From Vibrio coralliirubri (GTDB lineage Bacteria; Pseudomonadota; Gammaproteobacteria; Enterobacterales; Vibrionaceae), in contig NZ_AP025470.1 of NCBI RefSeq assembly GCF_024347375.1, forward strand, positions 3,617,935-3,681,934: a stretch of DNA of 64,000 bases, in the 5' to 3' direction. Of the stretch, positions 44,856 to 57,350 are shown in pieces. Both the position numbers and the translations under genes were made by a program. The notes below the pieces were generated by a model. It was not told the origin of the DNA. It saw only the letters and a list, made by a program, of their open reading frames with translations, and ran no database searches. The stretch's first letter is position 1; each line of letters starts with the position of its first letter.

Positions 44856-44984
44856 TGTAAACCTATCCAACATTATTTTTGTTAAGCCGATATTGTAACC
44901 GTTTTTGGCCAAAAAATTAAATCGCAATAACCATTTAACCAGTAGTGATACGTAAAAGAAGCATTTTTGAGAAAATCAAAAATG

Positions 44985-45014
44985 CAAAAAGGCGACCCTT
45001 AGGTCGCCTTTATC
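44985..45014 (-). terminator. Terminator of the atp operon
   Basis: AAAGGCGACC-TAA-GGGTCGCC on the minus strand followed by TTTTTGC, 25 bp after the atpC stop. Its stem is almost the same as those after yihD and yidC. Confidence 0.88.
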
Positions 45015-45038
45015 TCAGAGTCTATAATCTTAAAAAGA

Positions 45039-45461
45039 TTAACGACGCTGTTTTGTCAGTTCGATAACTCGTAACTGAGCAATGGCTTTAGCCAGTTCAC
45101 CGGCCGCTTGTGCGAAGTCTATGTCGCCATGCTGATTTTGGATATTCTCCACAGCCTTGCGTTTAGCTTCTTCCGCCTTTGCTGCGTCTAGCTCTTCACC
45201 ACGGATAGCTGTATCAGCCAGTACAGTCGCTGTACCAGGCTGAACTTCTACCATACCACCAGAAACATAAATAATTTCTTCGTGGCCGTGCTGCTTAACA
45301 ATACGCACCATACCAGGCTTGATAGCGGTCAGCAGTGGAGTATGACCATGGAAAATACCAAGCTCACCCTCACTACCGGTCACCTGAAACGTCTCAACAA
45401 GGCCTGAGAAAATTTGTTTCTCTGCACTTACAACGTCTAGGTGAAAGGTTATTGCTGCCAT
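45039..45461 (-). CDS. atpC: ATP synthase F1 epsilon subunit
   Basis: 140 residues; N-terminal ten-strand beta sandwich ([32 protein letters not shown]) and C-terminal helical hairpin that inhibits rotation in its extended form. Last gene of atpIBEFHAGDC, 18 bp after atpD. Confidence 0.97.
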   Translation of the reverse strand: MAAITFHLDVVSAEKQIFSGLVETFQVTGSEGELGIFHGHTPLLTAIKPGMVRIVKQHGHEEIIYVSGGMVEVQPGTATVLADTAIRGEELDAAKAEEAKRKAVENIQNQHGDIDFAQAAGELAKAIAQLRVIELTKQRR

Positions 45462-45479
45462 ATCGCCTCCTAGTTAGCC

Positions 45480-46901
<1,422 letters not shown>

Positions 46902-46917
46902 TTAGTTTTACCTAAGC

Positions 46918-47784
46918 TTAAACCGCAGCTGCGCCTGAAACGATCTCAGAAAGTTCTTGTGTAATCGCCGCTTGACGCGCTTTGTTATACACAAGTTCTA
47001 AGTCATCAATAATGTCACCAGCGTTATCTGTTGCTGATTTCATTGCAATCATTCGAGCCGCTTGCTCACAAGCAAGGTTCTCAACCACACCTTGGTACAC
47101 TTGAGATTCGACATAGCGAACCAATAGTGCATCTAGTAGTGGTTTTGGCTCGGGCTCATAAATGTAGTCCCAAGAATGACTGCGTTTCATTTCTTCGCTG
47201 TCTGATTTAGGCAAAGGAAGTAATTGATCGATCGTTGGTTCTTGAACCATAGTGTTTTCAAACTTGTTGAACACTACGAACAGGCGATCTAATTCGCCTT
47301 CATCATATTTCTTCAGCATAACGCTTACAGAGCCAATCAAGTCTTCAAGGCTTGGACGATCGCCCAGGCCAGAAACTTGAGCTGCTACTTTCGCGCCGCT
47401 GTTGTTGAAAAATGCTGTCGCTTTTGAACCTACAATTGCAAGTTCAACGTCAGCACCTTTCTCAGACCAATCTTTCATGTCGTTCATGGCTTTTTTGAAC
47501 AAGTTAATGTTCAAACCACCACAAAGACCACGGTCTGTAGAAACGATGATGTAACCAACACGTTTGGCTTCACGTTCCTCAAGATAAGGATGCTTATACT
47601 CGAGGCTACCATTAGCCAAATGACCGATCACTTTACGCATTGTTTCTGCATATGGACGAGTAGCTTCCATTGCGTCTTGAGAACGACGCATTTTTGAAGC
47701 TGCTACCATTTCCATTGCTTTCGTAATCTTCTGTGTGCTTTTAACACTACCGATTTTATTACGTATCTCTTTTGCGCCGGCCAT
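46918..47784 (-). CDS. atpG: ATP synthase F1 gamma subunit
   Basis: Central rotor shaft, 288 residues. N-terminal coiled coil [20 protein letters not shown], the [11 protein letters not shown] motif near 76-86, and the C-terminal signature [17 protein letters not shown]. Sits between atpA and atpD. Confidence 0.98.
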   Translation of the reverse strand: MAGAKEIRNKIGSVKSTQKITKAMEMVAASKMRRSQDAMEATRPYAETMRKVIGHLANGSLEYKHPYLEEREAKRVGYIIVSTDRGLCGGLNINLFKKAMNDMKDWSEKGADVELAIVGSKATAFFNNSGAKVAAQVSGLGDRPSLEDLIGSVSVMLKKYDEGELDRLFVVFNKFENTMVQEPTIDQLLPLPKSDSEEMKRSHSWDYIYEPEPKPLLDALLVRYVESQVYQGVVENLACEQAARMIAMKSATDNAGDIIDDLELVYNKARQAAITQELSEIVSGAAAV

Positions 47785-47832
47785 CGTTACTCTCCGTTAA
47801 TGGTATGAGGTGGCCCTAAGACCACCTACCAA

Positions 47833-49374
47833 TTACCAGGTCTGGGTTGCCTTGAAATCGTCAACAAGCTTCTTCAGCTCAGCTTCGATTTCTTTATTGA
47901 AAGCACCCGTTGTGTCGATCTGTGTTGCTAGATCGGCATATTGACCACGAGCAAACGACAGTAAAGCAGCTTCAAAGTCTAGAACTTTAGAAAGTTCAAC
48001 GTCTTGAAGGTATCCACGCTCTGCAGCGAAGATTACTAGAGCTTGGTCAAATACAGACATAGGAGCGTATTGCTTCTGCTTCATCAGTTCTGTAACTTTT
48101 TGACCGTGGTCTAGCTGCTTCTTAGTCGCTTCATCAAGATCCGAAGAGAACTGAGCAAATGCTGCAAGTTCACGGTATTGAGCTAGAGCAGTACGGATAC
48201 CGCCAGATAGCTTCTTGATGATTTTAGTCTGCGCCGAACCACCTACACGAGAAACTGAGATACCTGGGTCAACAGCTGGACGTACGCCCGCGTTGAATAG
48301 CTCAGTTTGTAGGAAGATCTGACCATCAGTAATCGAGATTACGTTCGTTGGTACGAATGCAGATACGTCACCAGCTTGCGTTTCGATGATAGGTAGAGCA
48401 GTTAAAGAACCAGTCTTGCCTGTCACTTCACCGTTAGTGAATTTTTCTACGTATGCTTCGCTTACACGAGCAGCACGCTCTAGTAGACGAGAGTGAAGGT
48501 AGAAAACATCACCTGGGAACGCTTCACGACCTGGTGGACGCTTAAGTAGTAGCGAGATTTGACGGTAAGCTACAGCTTGCTTAGATAGATCATCATAAAC
48601 AATCAGTGCATCTTCACCGCGATCACGGAAGTATTCGCCCATCGCACAACCAGCATACGGTGCAAGGTATTGCAGCGCTGCAGATTCAGAAGCAGATGCA
48701 ACAACAACAACAGTGTTTGCTAGTGCGCCGTGCTCTTCTAGTTTGCGAACTACGTTAGCAATAGTCGACGCTTTTTGGCCGATAGCTACGTAGATAGAGA
48801 AAATACCAGAATCTTTTTGGTTAATAATCGCATCGATCGCCATTGCTGTTTTACCAGTCTGACGGTCACCGATTACTAGTTCACGTTGACCACGACCGAT
48901 AGGGATCATTGAGTCAACAGACTTGTAACCAGTTTGAACAGGTTGATCTACCGATTTACGGTCGATTACACCTGGTGCGATAATTTCTACAGGCGAAGTC
49001 AATTTAGCTTCGATTGGACCTTTACCATCAATTGGCTCACCTAGCGTGTTTACAACACGACCAAGCATTTCAGGACCAACTGGTACTTCTAGAATACGAC
49101 CAGTACCTGTAACTTTCATGCCTTCCTGTAGGTCAGCATACGGGCCCATTACAACAGCACCAACCGAATCACGGTTCAAGTTTAGTGCTAGAGCGTAACG
49201 GCCACCCGGTAGTTCGATCATTTCACCTTGCATCACGTCCGCTAGGCCGTGGATGCTAAGGATGCCATCGCTTACAGAAACGATAGTACCTTCATTGCGA
49301 GCTTCACTAACAACGTCGAAAGATTCAATACGTTGTTTAATTAGATCGCTAATTTCAGTGGAATTAAGTTGCAT
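47833..49374 (-). CDS. atpA: ATP synthase F1 alpha subunit
   Basis: Non-catalytic nucleotide-binding subunit, 513 residues as in E. coli. Walker A GDRQTGKT near 169-176, arginine finger region in [10 protein letters not shown]. The start at 49374 gives [16 protein letters not shown]; an in-frame ATG at 49404 inside atpH is rejected. 13 bp after atpH. Confidence 0.98.
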   Translation of the reverse strand: MQLNSTEISDLIKQRIESFDVVSEARNEGTIVSVSDGILSIHGLADVMQGEMIELPGGRYALALNLNRDSVGAVVMGPYADLQEGMKVTGTGRILEVPVGPEMLGRVVNTLGEPIDGKGPIEAKLTSPVEIIAPGVIDRKSVDQPVQTGYKSVDSMIPIGRGQRELVIGDRQTGKTAMAIDAIINQKDSGIFSIYVAIGQKASTIANVVRKLEEHGALANTVVVVASASESAALQYLAPYAGCAMGEYFRDRGEDALIVYDDLSKQAVAYRQISLLLKRPPGREAFPGDVFYLHSRLLERAARVSEAYVEKFTNGEVTGKTGSLTALPIIETQAGDVSAFVPTNVISITDGQIFLQTELFNAGVRPAVDPGISVSRVGGSAQTKIIKKLSGGIRTALAQYRELAAFAQFSSDLDEATKKQLDHGQKVTELMKQKQYAPMSVFDQALVIFAAERGYLQDVELSKVLDFEAALLSFARGQYADLATQIDTTGAFNKEIEAELKKLVDDFKATQTW

Positions 49375-49387
49375 GCTCCAATCCCCA

Positions 49388-49921
49388 TTAAGACTGCAAT
49401 GCATCGCTCAGGCGGTCTAAACGACTGCGCGCTGAGTTATCGATGACTAGGTCTCCGGCTCGAATAATAACTCCACTAAGTAGAGTCTCATCTATACTGC
49501 AATTCAGCTGAACTTTGCGCGCTAAGCGCTGTTCCAATTTGCTGCTGATCTCTGCGCATTGTTCTTCAGAAAGTTCAACCGCTGAAGTTACTTCAACGTC
49601 GATCTCTTTCTCATACTCTTTTTTGAGTATAAAGAACTCTTTACAAACATCAGGAAAAGCCATTAAGCGGCCATTCTCTGCCATCACTTTAATTAAGTTC
49701 TGACCGAATTCATCAAATTGTTCGCCACAAATTACAATGAATACTTCAGCTAATTTTTCAGCAGTCATAGAACCGCTTAATAAATTATGAACATCATCAT
49801 TTTGTGCCACTTCGGCAGCAAAAGTAAGCATCTGACCCCATTGGTCTAGCTCACCTTTATCTACCGCAAAGTCAAACGCTGCTTTAGCATAGGGGCGTGC
49901 GATTGTAGTCAAATCAGACAT
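49388..49921 (-). CDS. atpH: ATP synthase F1 delta subunit
   Basis: Stator subunit linking F1 alpha to the b dimer, 177 residues as in E. coli. N-terminal six-helix bundle starting [15 protein letters not shown] and C-terminal signature [20 protein letters not shown]. Confidence 0.96.
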   Translation of the reverse strand: MSDLTTIARPYAKAAFDFAVDKGELDQWGQMLTFAAEVAQNDDVHNLLSGSMTAEKLAEVFIVICGEQFDEFGQNLIKVMAENGRLMAFPDVCKEFFILKKEYEKEIDVEVTSAVELSEEQCAEISSKLEQRLARKVQLNCSIDETLLSGVIIRAGDLVIDNSARSRLDRLSDALQS

Positions 49922-49936
49922 ATACAGCCCCTTGCT

Positions 49937-50407
49937 TTAAAGTTTTGCAGTAATGTTGTTAAGAAGATCATCGTGTACATCTTTATCGATTGTACGCTCA
50001 AGGATTTTCTCAGCACCAGCTATAGCCAGAGTTGCGACTTGTTTGCGCAGGTCATCACGGGCACGTGTACGCTCTGCTTCAATTTCTGCTTCAGCTTGCG
50101 CTAAGATTTTCTGGCGTTCTGCCTGAGCTTCTTCGCGTGCTTCATCAATAATTTGAGCTTTACGTTTGTTTGCCTGATCAATAACCTCAGTTGCAGTGCG
50201 CTTTGCTTCTTTCATTTGCTCAGAAGCGTTGGCTTGTGCCAGGTTCAAGTCTTTAGCAGCGCGTTCAGCAGCTACTAGACCGTCAGCAATTTTTTTCTGA
50301 CGTTCTTCAATTGCTTGCATGATTGGTGGCCATACATATTTCATGCAGAACCAAACAAACAATGAAAAAGCAATTGCTTGACCTAACAGAGTTGCGTTCA
50401 TATTCAC
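49937..50407 (-). CDS. atpF: ATP synthase Fo b subunit
   Basis: Peripheral stalk, 156 residues: one membrane helix (about 5-26, [21 protein letters not shown]) and a long charged coiled coil. The start is GTG (GTG AAT ATG AAC), with GAGGGG 8 nt upstream, as in the E. coli gene, which also starts GTG AAT; the ATG two codons later is the alternative. Confidence 0.96.
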   Translation of the reverse strand: MNMNATLLGQAIAFSLFVWFCMKYVWPPIMQAIEERQKKIADGLVAAERAAKDLNLAQANASEQMKEAKRTATEVIDQANKRKAQIIDEAREEAQAERQKILAQAEAEIEAERTRARDDLRKQVATLAIAGAEKILERTIDKDVHDDLLNNITAKL

Positions 50408-50465
50408 AACAGCTACCCCTCGTTAAGAATCAACTACAAAAATTTAATTAACTATTGAGAGTTAA

Positions 50466-50723
<258 letters not shown>

Positions 50724-50774
50724 TTACGTTCTCCGATTAACATTAATAGTTAGAATAAAGCTTAAAAATTTTTT

Positions 50775-51575
<801 letters not shown>

Positions 51576-51580
51576 TCATC

Positions 51581-51970
51581 CTATTTTTTATTGTTAATGA
51601 AAAGCACTGGCGCAAAGATATTAATACCTAGAACCAGTAAATAGGTCAGTTTGAGGGGAACTAATTCCACCTGCATATACATGTAGACAATAGAGAATAG
51701 TAAAACTGTGATAAGGATTTTTAGCGCTTCGCCTGCATAGAACGACGCCGCAACTAACTTAGTTGCACGAGCTCCACTAAATAGGAAAGCACACACACAA
51801 AAAACTGCATTTGCGATGACAAAAATACCGCCACCGATTAATGCAGCAAAACCCCAATCAGGATTAACAGCTAAACCTAACCCTATCGCCACTAATATAA
51901 CCGCGCTAAGCTCGATCAATAACATTTGCTTTGCAAGCACTCGTCCTGGTCTTGCTAACGCCGCTACCAT
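51581..51970 (-). CDS. atpI: ATP synthase assembly protein I
   Basis: AtpI, 129 residues with four membrane helices, thought to help c-ring assembly and Mg supply; not essential in E. coli. AGAGG precedes the ATG. First gene of the atp operon. The sequence is less conserved than the rest of the operon, and placement leads the call. Confidence 0.9.
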   Translation of the reverse strand: MVAALARPGRVLAKQMLLIELSAVILVAIGLGLAVNPDWGFAALIGGGIFVIANAVFCVCAFLFSGARATKLVAASFYAGEALKILITVLLFSIVYMYMQVELVPLKLTYLLVLGINIFAPVLFINNKK

Positions 51971-52035
51971 GTATTCGTTCCTCTTTTAAGCCTTCTTTAC
52001 TACTCGCTTAAAAGCGTGCTGAGAAATTGGCGAAA

Positions 52036-52063
52036 ATTATACGTTCAGCCAAATTGATTGCAA
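52036..52063 (-). promoter_or_regulatory. atp operon promoter
   Basis: Minus strand -35 TTGCAA (52058-52063), 16-bp spacer, perfect -10 TATAAT (52036-52041), about 65 bp before atpI. The rest of the 192-bp parB-atpI gap is AT-rich and holds no gene or clear terminator for parB. Confidence 0.65.
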
Positions 52064-52162
52064 TAACAACGCAGCAATCATTTACATTTTTGCATACAAA
52101 CCGACAACTTTTGTACGAAATTACTTGTTTATTACATAATTGACCTAAATCAATTATCTCAT

Positions 52163-53044
52163 TTAGTACTCTAGTTTAGCAATAAGTTGCTCTAATTTGT
52201 GAGGCTCATCAAGAGTAATCGTCACTTTTGACTTACCACTAACAGAACGAGTAACTGAAACGTTTGCTTGCAATTTTTCCGTGAGTCTTCGTGAAAGTTC
52301 GATAGCTTCTGTGTCTTCAGGCTTCGATTCACCTTCAACGTCTGGTTTTAAGCACTTTTTGACAAGTTGCTCCGTTTGACGCACGGTCATTTTTTTGGTT
52401 GCCGCAGTGTTTGCTGCTTCAACCTGGGTATCACCTTCAAGCGCAAGCAATGCTCGAGCATGCCCCATTTCCAGTTGTTTATTGGAAACTAAACTTTTTA
52501 CTTCATTTTCGAGCTGATTTAGACGTAATAAGTTACTCACCGTTGCTCTCGATTTACCGATTACATCAGCGACTTGTTGGTGTGTCAGCTCAAATTCGTT
52601 CTGTAGGCGCTCTAGCGCTTGTGCTTCTTCGATAACATTCAGGTCTTCACGCTGAATATTCTCAATCAACGCCATCGCGATAGCGGCCTTGTCTTCAACT
52701 CTCTTGATCAGGCATGGCACTTGTTTAAGGCCAGCTTGACGAGCCGCTCTCCAGCGACGTTCACCAGCAATGATCTCGAACTGGTCGTGCGCCAATGGGC
52801 GAACTACGATCGGTTGGATAATGCCTTGAGATTGAATTGATGCAGCCAGCTCTTCTAGCGCTTCAGGCGCAATATCCTTACGCGGTTGATATACACCAGG
52901 CTTCAAGCAACCAACAGCCAGTTCGATAAGCTCACCATCAGCCGACAACGCCTGACTATGAGAAGCAACTTGCTGTTTTTCACGAGCCAATGAGCTAGTT
53001 GCAAGCAATGCATCTAGCCCTTTTCCTAAACCACGCTTAGACAT
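52163..53044 (-). CDS. parB: Chromosome-partitioning protein ParB
   Basis: ParB (ParB1) binds parS sites near the origin and, as a CTP-dependent clamp, organises the origin for segregation. 293 residues: CTP/nuclease-like fold with PGVYQPRKDI and GERRWRAARQAG (about 91-103), helix-turn-helix in LTHQQVADVIGKSRATVSNL (about 155-175), C-terminal dimerisation domain. 23 bp after parA. Confidence 0.96.
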   Translation of the reverse strand: MSKRGLGKGLDALLATSSLAREKQQVASHSQALSADGELIELAVGCLKPGVYQPRKDIAPEALEELAASIQSQGIIQPIVVRPLAHDQFEIIAGERRWRAARQAGLKQVPCLIKRVEDKAAIAMALIENIQREDLNVIEEAQALERLQNEFELTHQQVADVIGKSRATVSNLLRLNQLENEVKSLVSNKQLEMGHARALLALEGDTQVEAANTAATKKMTVRQTEQLVKKCLKPDVEGESKPEDTEAIELSRRLTEKLQANVSVTRSVSGKSKVTITLDEPHKLEQLIAKLEY

Positions 53045-53067
53045 TGAGCGAATTCCTTTGGTTGGAC

Positions 53068-53841
53068 CTATACTGGGACTTCTTCACGACGCAACATTTC
53101 GCCTGCAAGAGCAAGATAAGCCTTAGCTCCTGCGGAATATTTGTCGTAGTACATTGCTGGCTTGCCGTGACTCGGGGCTTCTGCCAGACGCACATTTCTA
53201 GGGATCACAGTTCGGTAGACTTTGCTACCAAAGTGTTTTTTGAGTTGATCAGATACTTCGTTCGATAAGCGGTTGCGAGGATCGTACATAGTACGCAGAA
53301 GACCTTCGATCTTCAGGTTCTCGTTTACAACAGCCGCTAGCTTACTGATGGTATCCATCAATGCAGTCAAACCTTCCAAAGCAAAGTATTCACATTGCAT
53401 AGGAACCAATACGGAGTCGGCCGCAGCCATCGCGTTGATTGTAAGAAGGTTTAATGAGGGTGGGCAATCAATAAAGATGAAATCATAGTTATTGCGAATG
53501 GATTCGAGTGCGTTTTTTAAACGAACTTCACGAGCAAACACTTCCATCAGCTTGATTTCTGCCGCAGTAACGTCGCCGTTCGCGGCGATGAGGTCATAAT
53601 TACCAGATGTACTCCGGCAAACCACCTCATCAAATGGGGTGTCTTCAACCAACAAATCGTAAGCAGTTGCTTCAACTTGATACTTGTCGACACCGCTCGC
53701 CATAGTGGCATTACCTTGAGGATCGAGGTCAACAACCAATATCTTGCGTTTTGTTGCCGCCATTGATGCTGCTAAATTAATGCAAGTTGTTGTTTTTCCT
53801 ACGCCACCCTTCTGGTTGGCAATTGCTACGATTCTACCCAC
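53068..53841 (-). CDS. parA: Chromosome-partitioning ATPase ParA
   Basis: ParA (Soj, ParA1) is the deviant-Walker ATPase that pulls the ParB-parS complex poleward in vibrios. 257 residues; Walker A KGGVGKTTTCIN at 10-21 with signature Lys, Walker A' VVDLDPQGNAT, Walker B FIFIDCPPSLN. The start is a GTG (GTG GGT AGA) with no in-frame ATG nearby. 14 bp after rsmG. Confidence 0.97.
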   Translation of the reverse strand: MGRIVAIANQKGGVGKTTTCINLAASMAATKRKILVVDLDPQGNATMASGVDKYQVEATAYDLLVEDTPFDEVVCRSTSGNYDLIAANGDVTAAEIKLMEVFAREVRLKNALESIRNNYDFIFIDCPPSLNLLTINAMAAADSVLVPMQCEYFALEGLTALMDTISKLAAVVNENLKIEGLLRTMYDPRNRLSNEVSDQLKKHFGSKVYRTVIPRNVRLAEAPSHGKPAMYYDKYSAGAKAYLALAGEMLRREEVPV

Positions 53842-53855
53842 TATGGCCTCGCTGA

Positions 53856-54488
53856 TTATCCCTGACGCGATAAAGTAACTAGATGACGCTCTCCATCAAG
53901 CTCTGGCACTTGCAAAGCTTTAATGTCTGTCACTGAACACCATTCAGGTAACAGGTCGATTTCGTCTCTAGGATGTTGTCCCTTAAGAGCCAAAAATACA
54001 CCGGATTGCTCTTTAGGTAAATGGTGACACCACTCTACCATGTCTGTCATTGACGCAAATGCACGACTGAGCACTGCATCAAACTTTTCTTCTGGTTGAA
54101 ATTCTTCAACGCGACTTTGAACTGGTACCACGTTGTCGATACCCAGCTCATGAATCACCTGTTTGATAAAACGAATACGCTTACCTAGGCTGTCTAGCAA
54201 GTAAAACTCGCAGTCTGGATTCATGATTGAGAGCGGAATCCCAGGAAGACCAGGTCCCGTGCCCACATCGATAAAGCGCTTACCTTGTAAGTGAGTGCTA
54301 ACAATGATGCTATCTAAGATATGTTTCACCATCATTTCTTGCGGGTCACGAACTGATGTTAGGTTATAAGCCTTGTTCCACTTGTTCAGTAACTCAACGT
54401 AGCCAACCAACTGGCCACGTTGTTTTTCAGATACTTCAAGTTCAGTCTGGCCAATCAGGTGATCCAGTTTTTCGCGTAATGCGCTCAT
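53856..54488 (-). CDS. rsmG: 16S rRNA m7G527 methyltransferase
   Basis: RsmG (GidB) methylates G527 of 16S rRNA; its loss gives low-level streptomycin resistance. 210 residues with the SAM motif [14 protein letters not shown] (about 71-84). Its ATG shares a base with the mnmG stop (TAATG), so translation is probably coupled. Confidence 0.97.
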   Translation of the reverse strand: MSALREKLDHLIGQTELEVSEKQRGQLVGYVELLNKWNKAYNLTSVRDPQEMMVKHILDSIIVSTHLQGKRFIDVGTGPGLPGIPLSIMNPDCEFYLLDSLGKRIRFIKQVIHELGIDNVVPVQSRVEEFQPEEKFDAVLSRAFASMTDMVEWCHHLPKEQSGVFLALKGQHPRDEIDLLPEWCSVTDIKALQVPELDGERHLVTLSRQG

Positions 54489-56383
54489 TATGCTTCCTCA
54501 CCTTTTTTCAACAGGCCGTGTTTTTTCAAGTAAACCAACAGAATTGAGATTGCTGCAGGTGTGATACCTGAAATTCGCGAAGCAATACCAATTGAGTCAG
54601 GCTTAGCTGTCGTTAGTTTAAGAACCACTTCGTTAGAAAGTCCTTTTACCTTGCTGTAATCGATATCAGCAGGCAGTTTGGTATTTTCATGACGCAGTGA
54701 TTTTTCAATTTCGTCTTGTTGACGCTGAATGTAACCATCGTACTTCACTTGGATCTCAACTTGCTCAGACGCTTGTTGATCTTCCAGTGCAGGACCAAAA
54801 CGATCCAATGCGGTTAGCTGTGAATAAGTCATTTCAGGGCGACGAAGAAGATCTTCACCACTCGCTTCACGAGACATTGGTGTTTTCAGAATTTGGTTCA
54901 GTTGATCAATATCTTCAGATTTTGGATTAATCCAAGTCTCTTTCAGACGTTGACGCTCCTTCTCCATGTTTTCCATCTTCTCGTTGAAACGAGCCCAACG
55001 AGCGTCATCAACAAGGCCAAGTTCACGCGACTTTTCAGTCAAGCGGATATCGGCGTTGTCTTCACGAAGCAGCAGACGGTATTCCGCGCGAGATGTAAAC
55101 ATGCGGTAAGGTTCTTTGGTACCCATGGTCGATAGGTCGTCAATCAGCACGCCCATGTAAGCTTGGTCACGACGCGGACTCCAGCCCTCTTTGCCTTGAG
55201 TAAACAAACTTGCATTCAGACCGGCCATCAAGCCTTGTGCAGCCGCTTCTTCATAGCCAGTGGTACCGTTGATTTGACCCGCAAAGAATAGACCTTTGAT
55301 AAACTTAGTTTCGTAAGTCAGCTTAAGGTCGCGAGGATCAAAGAAATCGTACTCAATCGCATAGCCAGGTCGAACGATATGAGCATTTTCAAAACCCTTC
55401 ATCGAACGAACAATTTGAACCTGTACATCAAATGGCAGACTGGTCGAGATACCATTCGGGTATAGCTCGTGAGTCGTTAGACCTTCAGGCTCAATAAAAA
55501 TTTGGTGACTGTTCTTGTCAGCAAAACGCATTACTTTGTCTTCAATCGAAGGACAGTAACGAGGGCCAATGCCTTCAATTACACCCGCGTACATAGGGCT
55601 GCGATCAAGGTTGGCACGAATTACGTCATGCGTATTTTCATTGGTATGCGTGATGTAGCATGGAATTTGACGAGGTTGTTGAGCTCGGCTACCCATGAAC
55701 GAGAAAACAGGCGTCGGGTTATCGCCGTGCTGAACCTCAAGCTCAGAAAAATCAACGCTACGCGCATCGATACGAGGAGGAGTACCTGTTTTCAGGCGAT
55801 CAACTCGGAATGGAAGATCACGAAGACGGTCAGCCAGTGCGATCGATGGTGGATCGCCAGCACGGCCGCCTGAAGAACTTTCCATACCAATATGGATCTT
55901 GCCGCCTAGGAATGTGCCCACAGTCAGAACCACAGCGCTTGCGCGGAACTTAAGGCCCATCTGCGTTACCACACCCACCACTTGATCCTGTTCAACGATC
56001 AAGTCATCAACCGACTGTTGGAACAAAGTCAGGTTTGGCGTGTTTTCAAGAACGTTACGAACAAAGGCTTTGTACAGTGCGCGGTCAGCTTGTGCACGAG
56101 TAGCACGAACCGCAGGGCCTTTTGATGCGTTCAATGTTCTGAACTGAATACCTGCATGATCAATAGCTTGAGCCATTAATCCACCCATTGCATCGACCTC
56201 TTTTACCAAGTGGCCCTTACCGATCCCGCCAATGGCTGGGTTACAAGACATTTGTCCTAGTGTATCGATATTATGAGTAAGTAATAACGTACTTTGACCA
56301 GTACGTGCAGATGCGAGTGCGGCTTCCGTTCCTGCATGGCCACCACCAACAACGATGACGTCAAATTTTTCGTGATAAAGCAT
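54488..56383 (-). CDS. mnmG: tRNA U34 carboxymethylaminomethyl-modifying flavoenzyme
   Basis: MnmG (GidA) works with MnmE to make cmnm5U34 in tRNAs reading NNA/NNG. 631 residues; FAD site [17 protein letters not shown] at 11-27, two conserved regions [17 protein letters not shown] and [12 protein letters not shown], and a C-terminal helical MnmE-binding domain. GAGGT precedes the ATG. It lies directly left of oriC and its transcription leads away from the origin. Confidence 0.98.
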   Translation of the reverse strand: MLYHEKFDVIVVGGGHAGTEAALASARTGQSTLLLTHNIDTLGQMSCNPAIGGIGKGHLVKEVDAMGGLMAQAIDHAGIQFRTLNASKGPAVRATRAQADRALYKAFVRNVLENTPNLTLFQQSVDDLIVEQDQVVGVVTQMGLKFRASAVVLTVGTFLGGKIHIGMESSSGGRAGDPPSIALADRLRDLPFRVDRLKTGTPPRIDARSVDFSELEVQHGDNPTPVFSFMGSRAQQPRQIPCYITHTNENTHDVIRANLDRSPMYAGVIEGIGPRYCPSIEDKVMRFADKNSHQIFIEPEGLTTHELYPNGISTSLPFDVQVQIVRSMKGFENAHIVRPGYAIEYDFFDPRDLKLTYETKFIKGLFFAGQINGTTGYEEAAAQGLMAGLNASLFTQGKEGWSPRRDQAYMGVLIDDLSTMGTKEPYRMFTSRAEYRLLLREDNADIRLTEKSRELGLVDDARWARFNEKMENMEKERQRLKETWINPKSEDIDQLNQILKTPMSREASGEDLLRRPEMTYSQLTALDRFGPALEDQQASEQVEIQVKYDGYIQRQQDEIEKSLRHENTKLPADIDYSKVKGLSNEVVLKLTTAKPDSIGIASRISGITPAAISILLVYLKKHGLLKKGEEA

Positions 56384-56507
56384 GAACCGACCTCAGGTAT
56401 TCAAACGTTTTCTAGATTGATAAAAAGGAGCGATATTCTACCTGTTTTCATAGCCTGAGAAAACGTTTTTGGGATTTTTCGAAAAAGCTGTTTTTAATTA
56501 ATATAGA

Positions 56508-56760
56508 TAAGATCTTTAAGGAGATCTTTTATTAGATCTATTATTAGGATCGAGGGTGTCTGTGGATAAGTCGAAAATGATCAACGAGATCATGGATCTT
56601 TTTTGGATCAAATGATGTGATCTAACTTTGATCAGGATGAGGATTAGCTGGGATCAAAATGGCTACTTATTCACAGGAGGAAATTAGCCTAAAACTTGTT
56701 ATTTGGATAACTATAGGTTAATCACCGTATATGTATGATCTTATCCACAGCAGAAATTGA
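56508..56760. other. oriC: Origin of replication oriC, chromosome 1
   Basis: Between mnmG and mioC, as in E. coli. An AT-rich unwinding region at 56508-56550 contains three GATCT-type 13-mer-like repeats (AAGATCTTTAAGG, AGATCTTTTATTAG, AGATCTATTATTAGGATCG), followed by DnaA boxes TGTGGATAA (56561-56569, R1-like), TTATTCACA (56667-56675), a weak TTTGGATAA (56702-56710) and TTATCCACA (56741-56749, R4-like). At least ten GATC sites for Dam/SeqA cluster between 56509 and 56660. Order and spacing closely follow E. coli oriC. 56384-56507 holds the mnmG leader and no gene. Confidence 0.93.
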
Positions 56761-56797
56761 AAATAGATCGCTAATTTTCGATGTTTTTGAAAAAAAG

Positions 56798-56806
56798 TTA
56801 TTCACA
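56798..56806. promoter_or_regulatory. DnaA box beyond oriC
   Basis: TTATTCACA, a match to the DnaA consensus TTATNCACA, lies about 50 bp right of the R4-like box and next to the mioC terminator. Confidence 0.6.
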
Positions 56807-56824
56807 ATCGCGATGTTCAGAGAC

Positions 56825-56850
56825 AAAAAAAGCGGCATAAGCCGCTTTTT
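56825..56850 (-). terminator. Terminator after mioC
   Basis: AAAAGCGGC-TTAT-GCCGCTTTTTTT on the minus strand. It would stop mioC transcription before it reaches oriC, in contrast to E. coli, where mioC transcripts enter oriC. Confidence 0.88.
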
Positions 56851-56865
56851 GAGAGAAGAGAGAGG

Positions 56866-57300
56866 TTAAAACTGGTCGCTATGATCGTTGAACCAAGCTT
56901 CTGCTGCGTCTTCTGGTACCGGAGTTTCCAATACATCGATGGTAAAACAGTCAGAAATAGGCTGAGCACCGAGCTCTTTCATCTGGCTGTGGACTGATTT
57001 TCCCGCCAAACAGAAGGTATCATAACTCGAATCACCAAGCGCCACGACAGCAAAGCGAACCTGGCTTAAATCTGGAGATTGCTGGGTCAATACGTCGATA
57101 AACGGCTTAATATTATCTGGAAATTCACCAGCACCATGAGTTGAAGTCACCAGCAACCAAAAGCCTTGTTGGGGAATATCATCGAATTCAGGCTGATTAT
57201 GAAGGGTGATCTCGTGGCCTTGCTCTTCAAGAAGATCATTAAGGTGATCGCCAACGTACTCTGCACCACCTAAGGTACTGCCTGTAATAATGTGGATCAT
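56866..57300 (-). CDS. mioC: Flavodoxin-like protein MioC
   Basis: MioC, FMN-binding flavodoxin of 144 residues; role in biotin synthase electron transfer was proposed in E. coli. Flavin loop [13 protein letters not shown] near 6-18 and [16 protein letters not shown] [12 protein letters not shown] near 52-63. AAGGA precedes the ATG at 57300; an upstream in-frame start at 57333 lies in the mnmE terminator and is rejected. Confidence 0.93.
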   Translation of the reverse strand: MIHIITGSTLGGAEYVGDHLNDLLEEQGHEITLHNQPEFDDIPQQGFWLLVTSTHGAGEFPDNIKPFIDVLTQQSPDLSQVRFAVVALGDSSYDTFCLAGKSVHSQMKELGAQPISDCFTIDVLETPVPEDAAEAWFNDHSDQF

Positions 57301-57319
57301 TAAACTGTCCTTACTAAAG

Positions 57320-57346
57320 AAAAAGGCCAGCATGAGCCGGCCTTTA
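57320..57346 (-). terminator. Probable terminator after mnmE
   Basis: Minus strand AAAGGCCGGC-TCAT-GCTGGCCTTTTTC, a slightly imperfect stem between mnmE and mioC. Confidence 0.65.
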
Positions 57347-57350
57347 AAGG

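Noticed and set aside
55502-55873. 123-codon plus-strand frame
   Set aside because: Antisense shadow inside mnmG, whose own sequence is fully conserved.
52163-57300. parS sites (TGTTTCACGTGAAACA) expected near parAB and oriC
   Set aside because: I did not spot a full match by eye; degenerate copies inside genes could have been missed, so none is listed.
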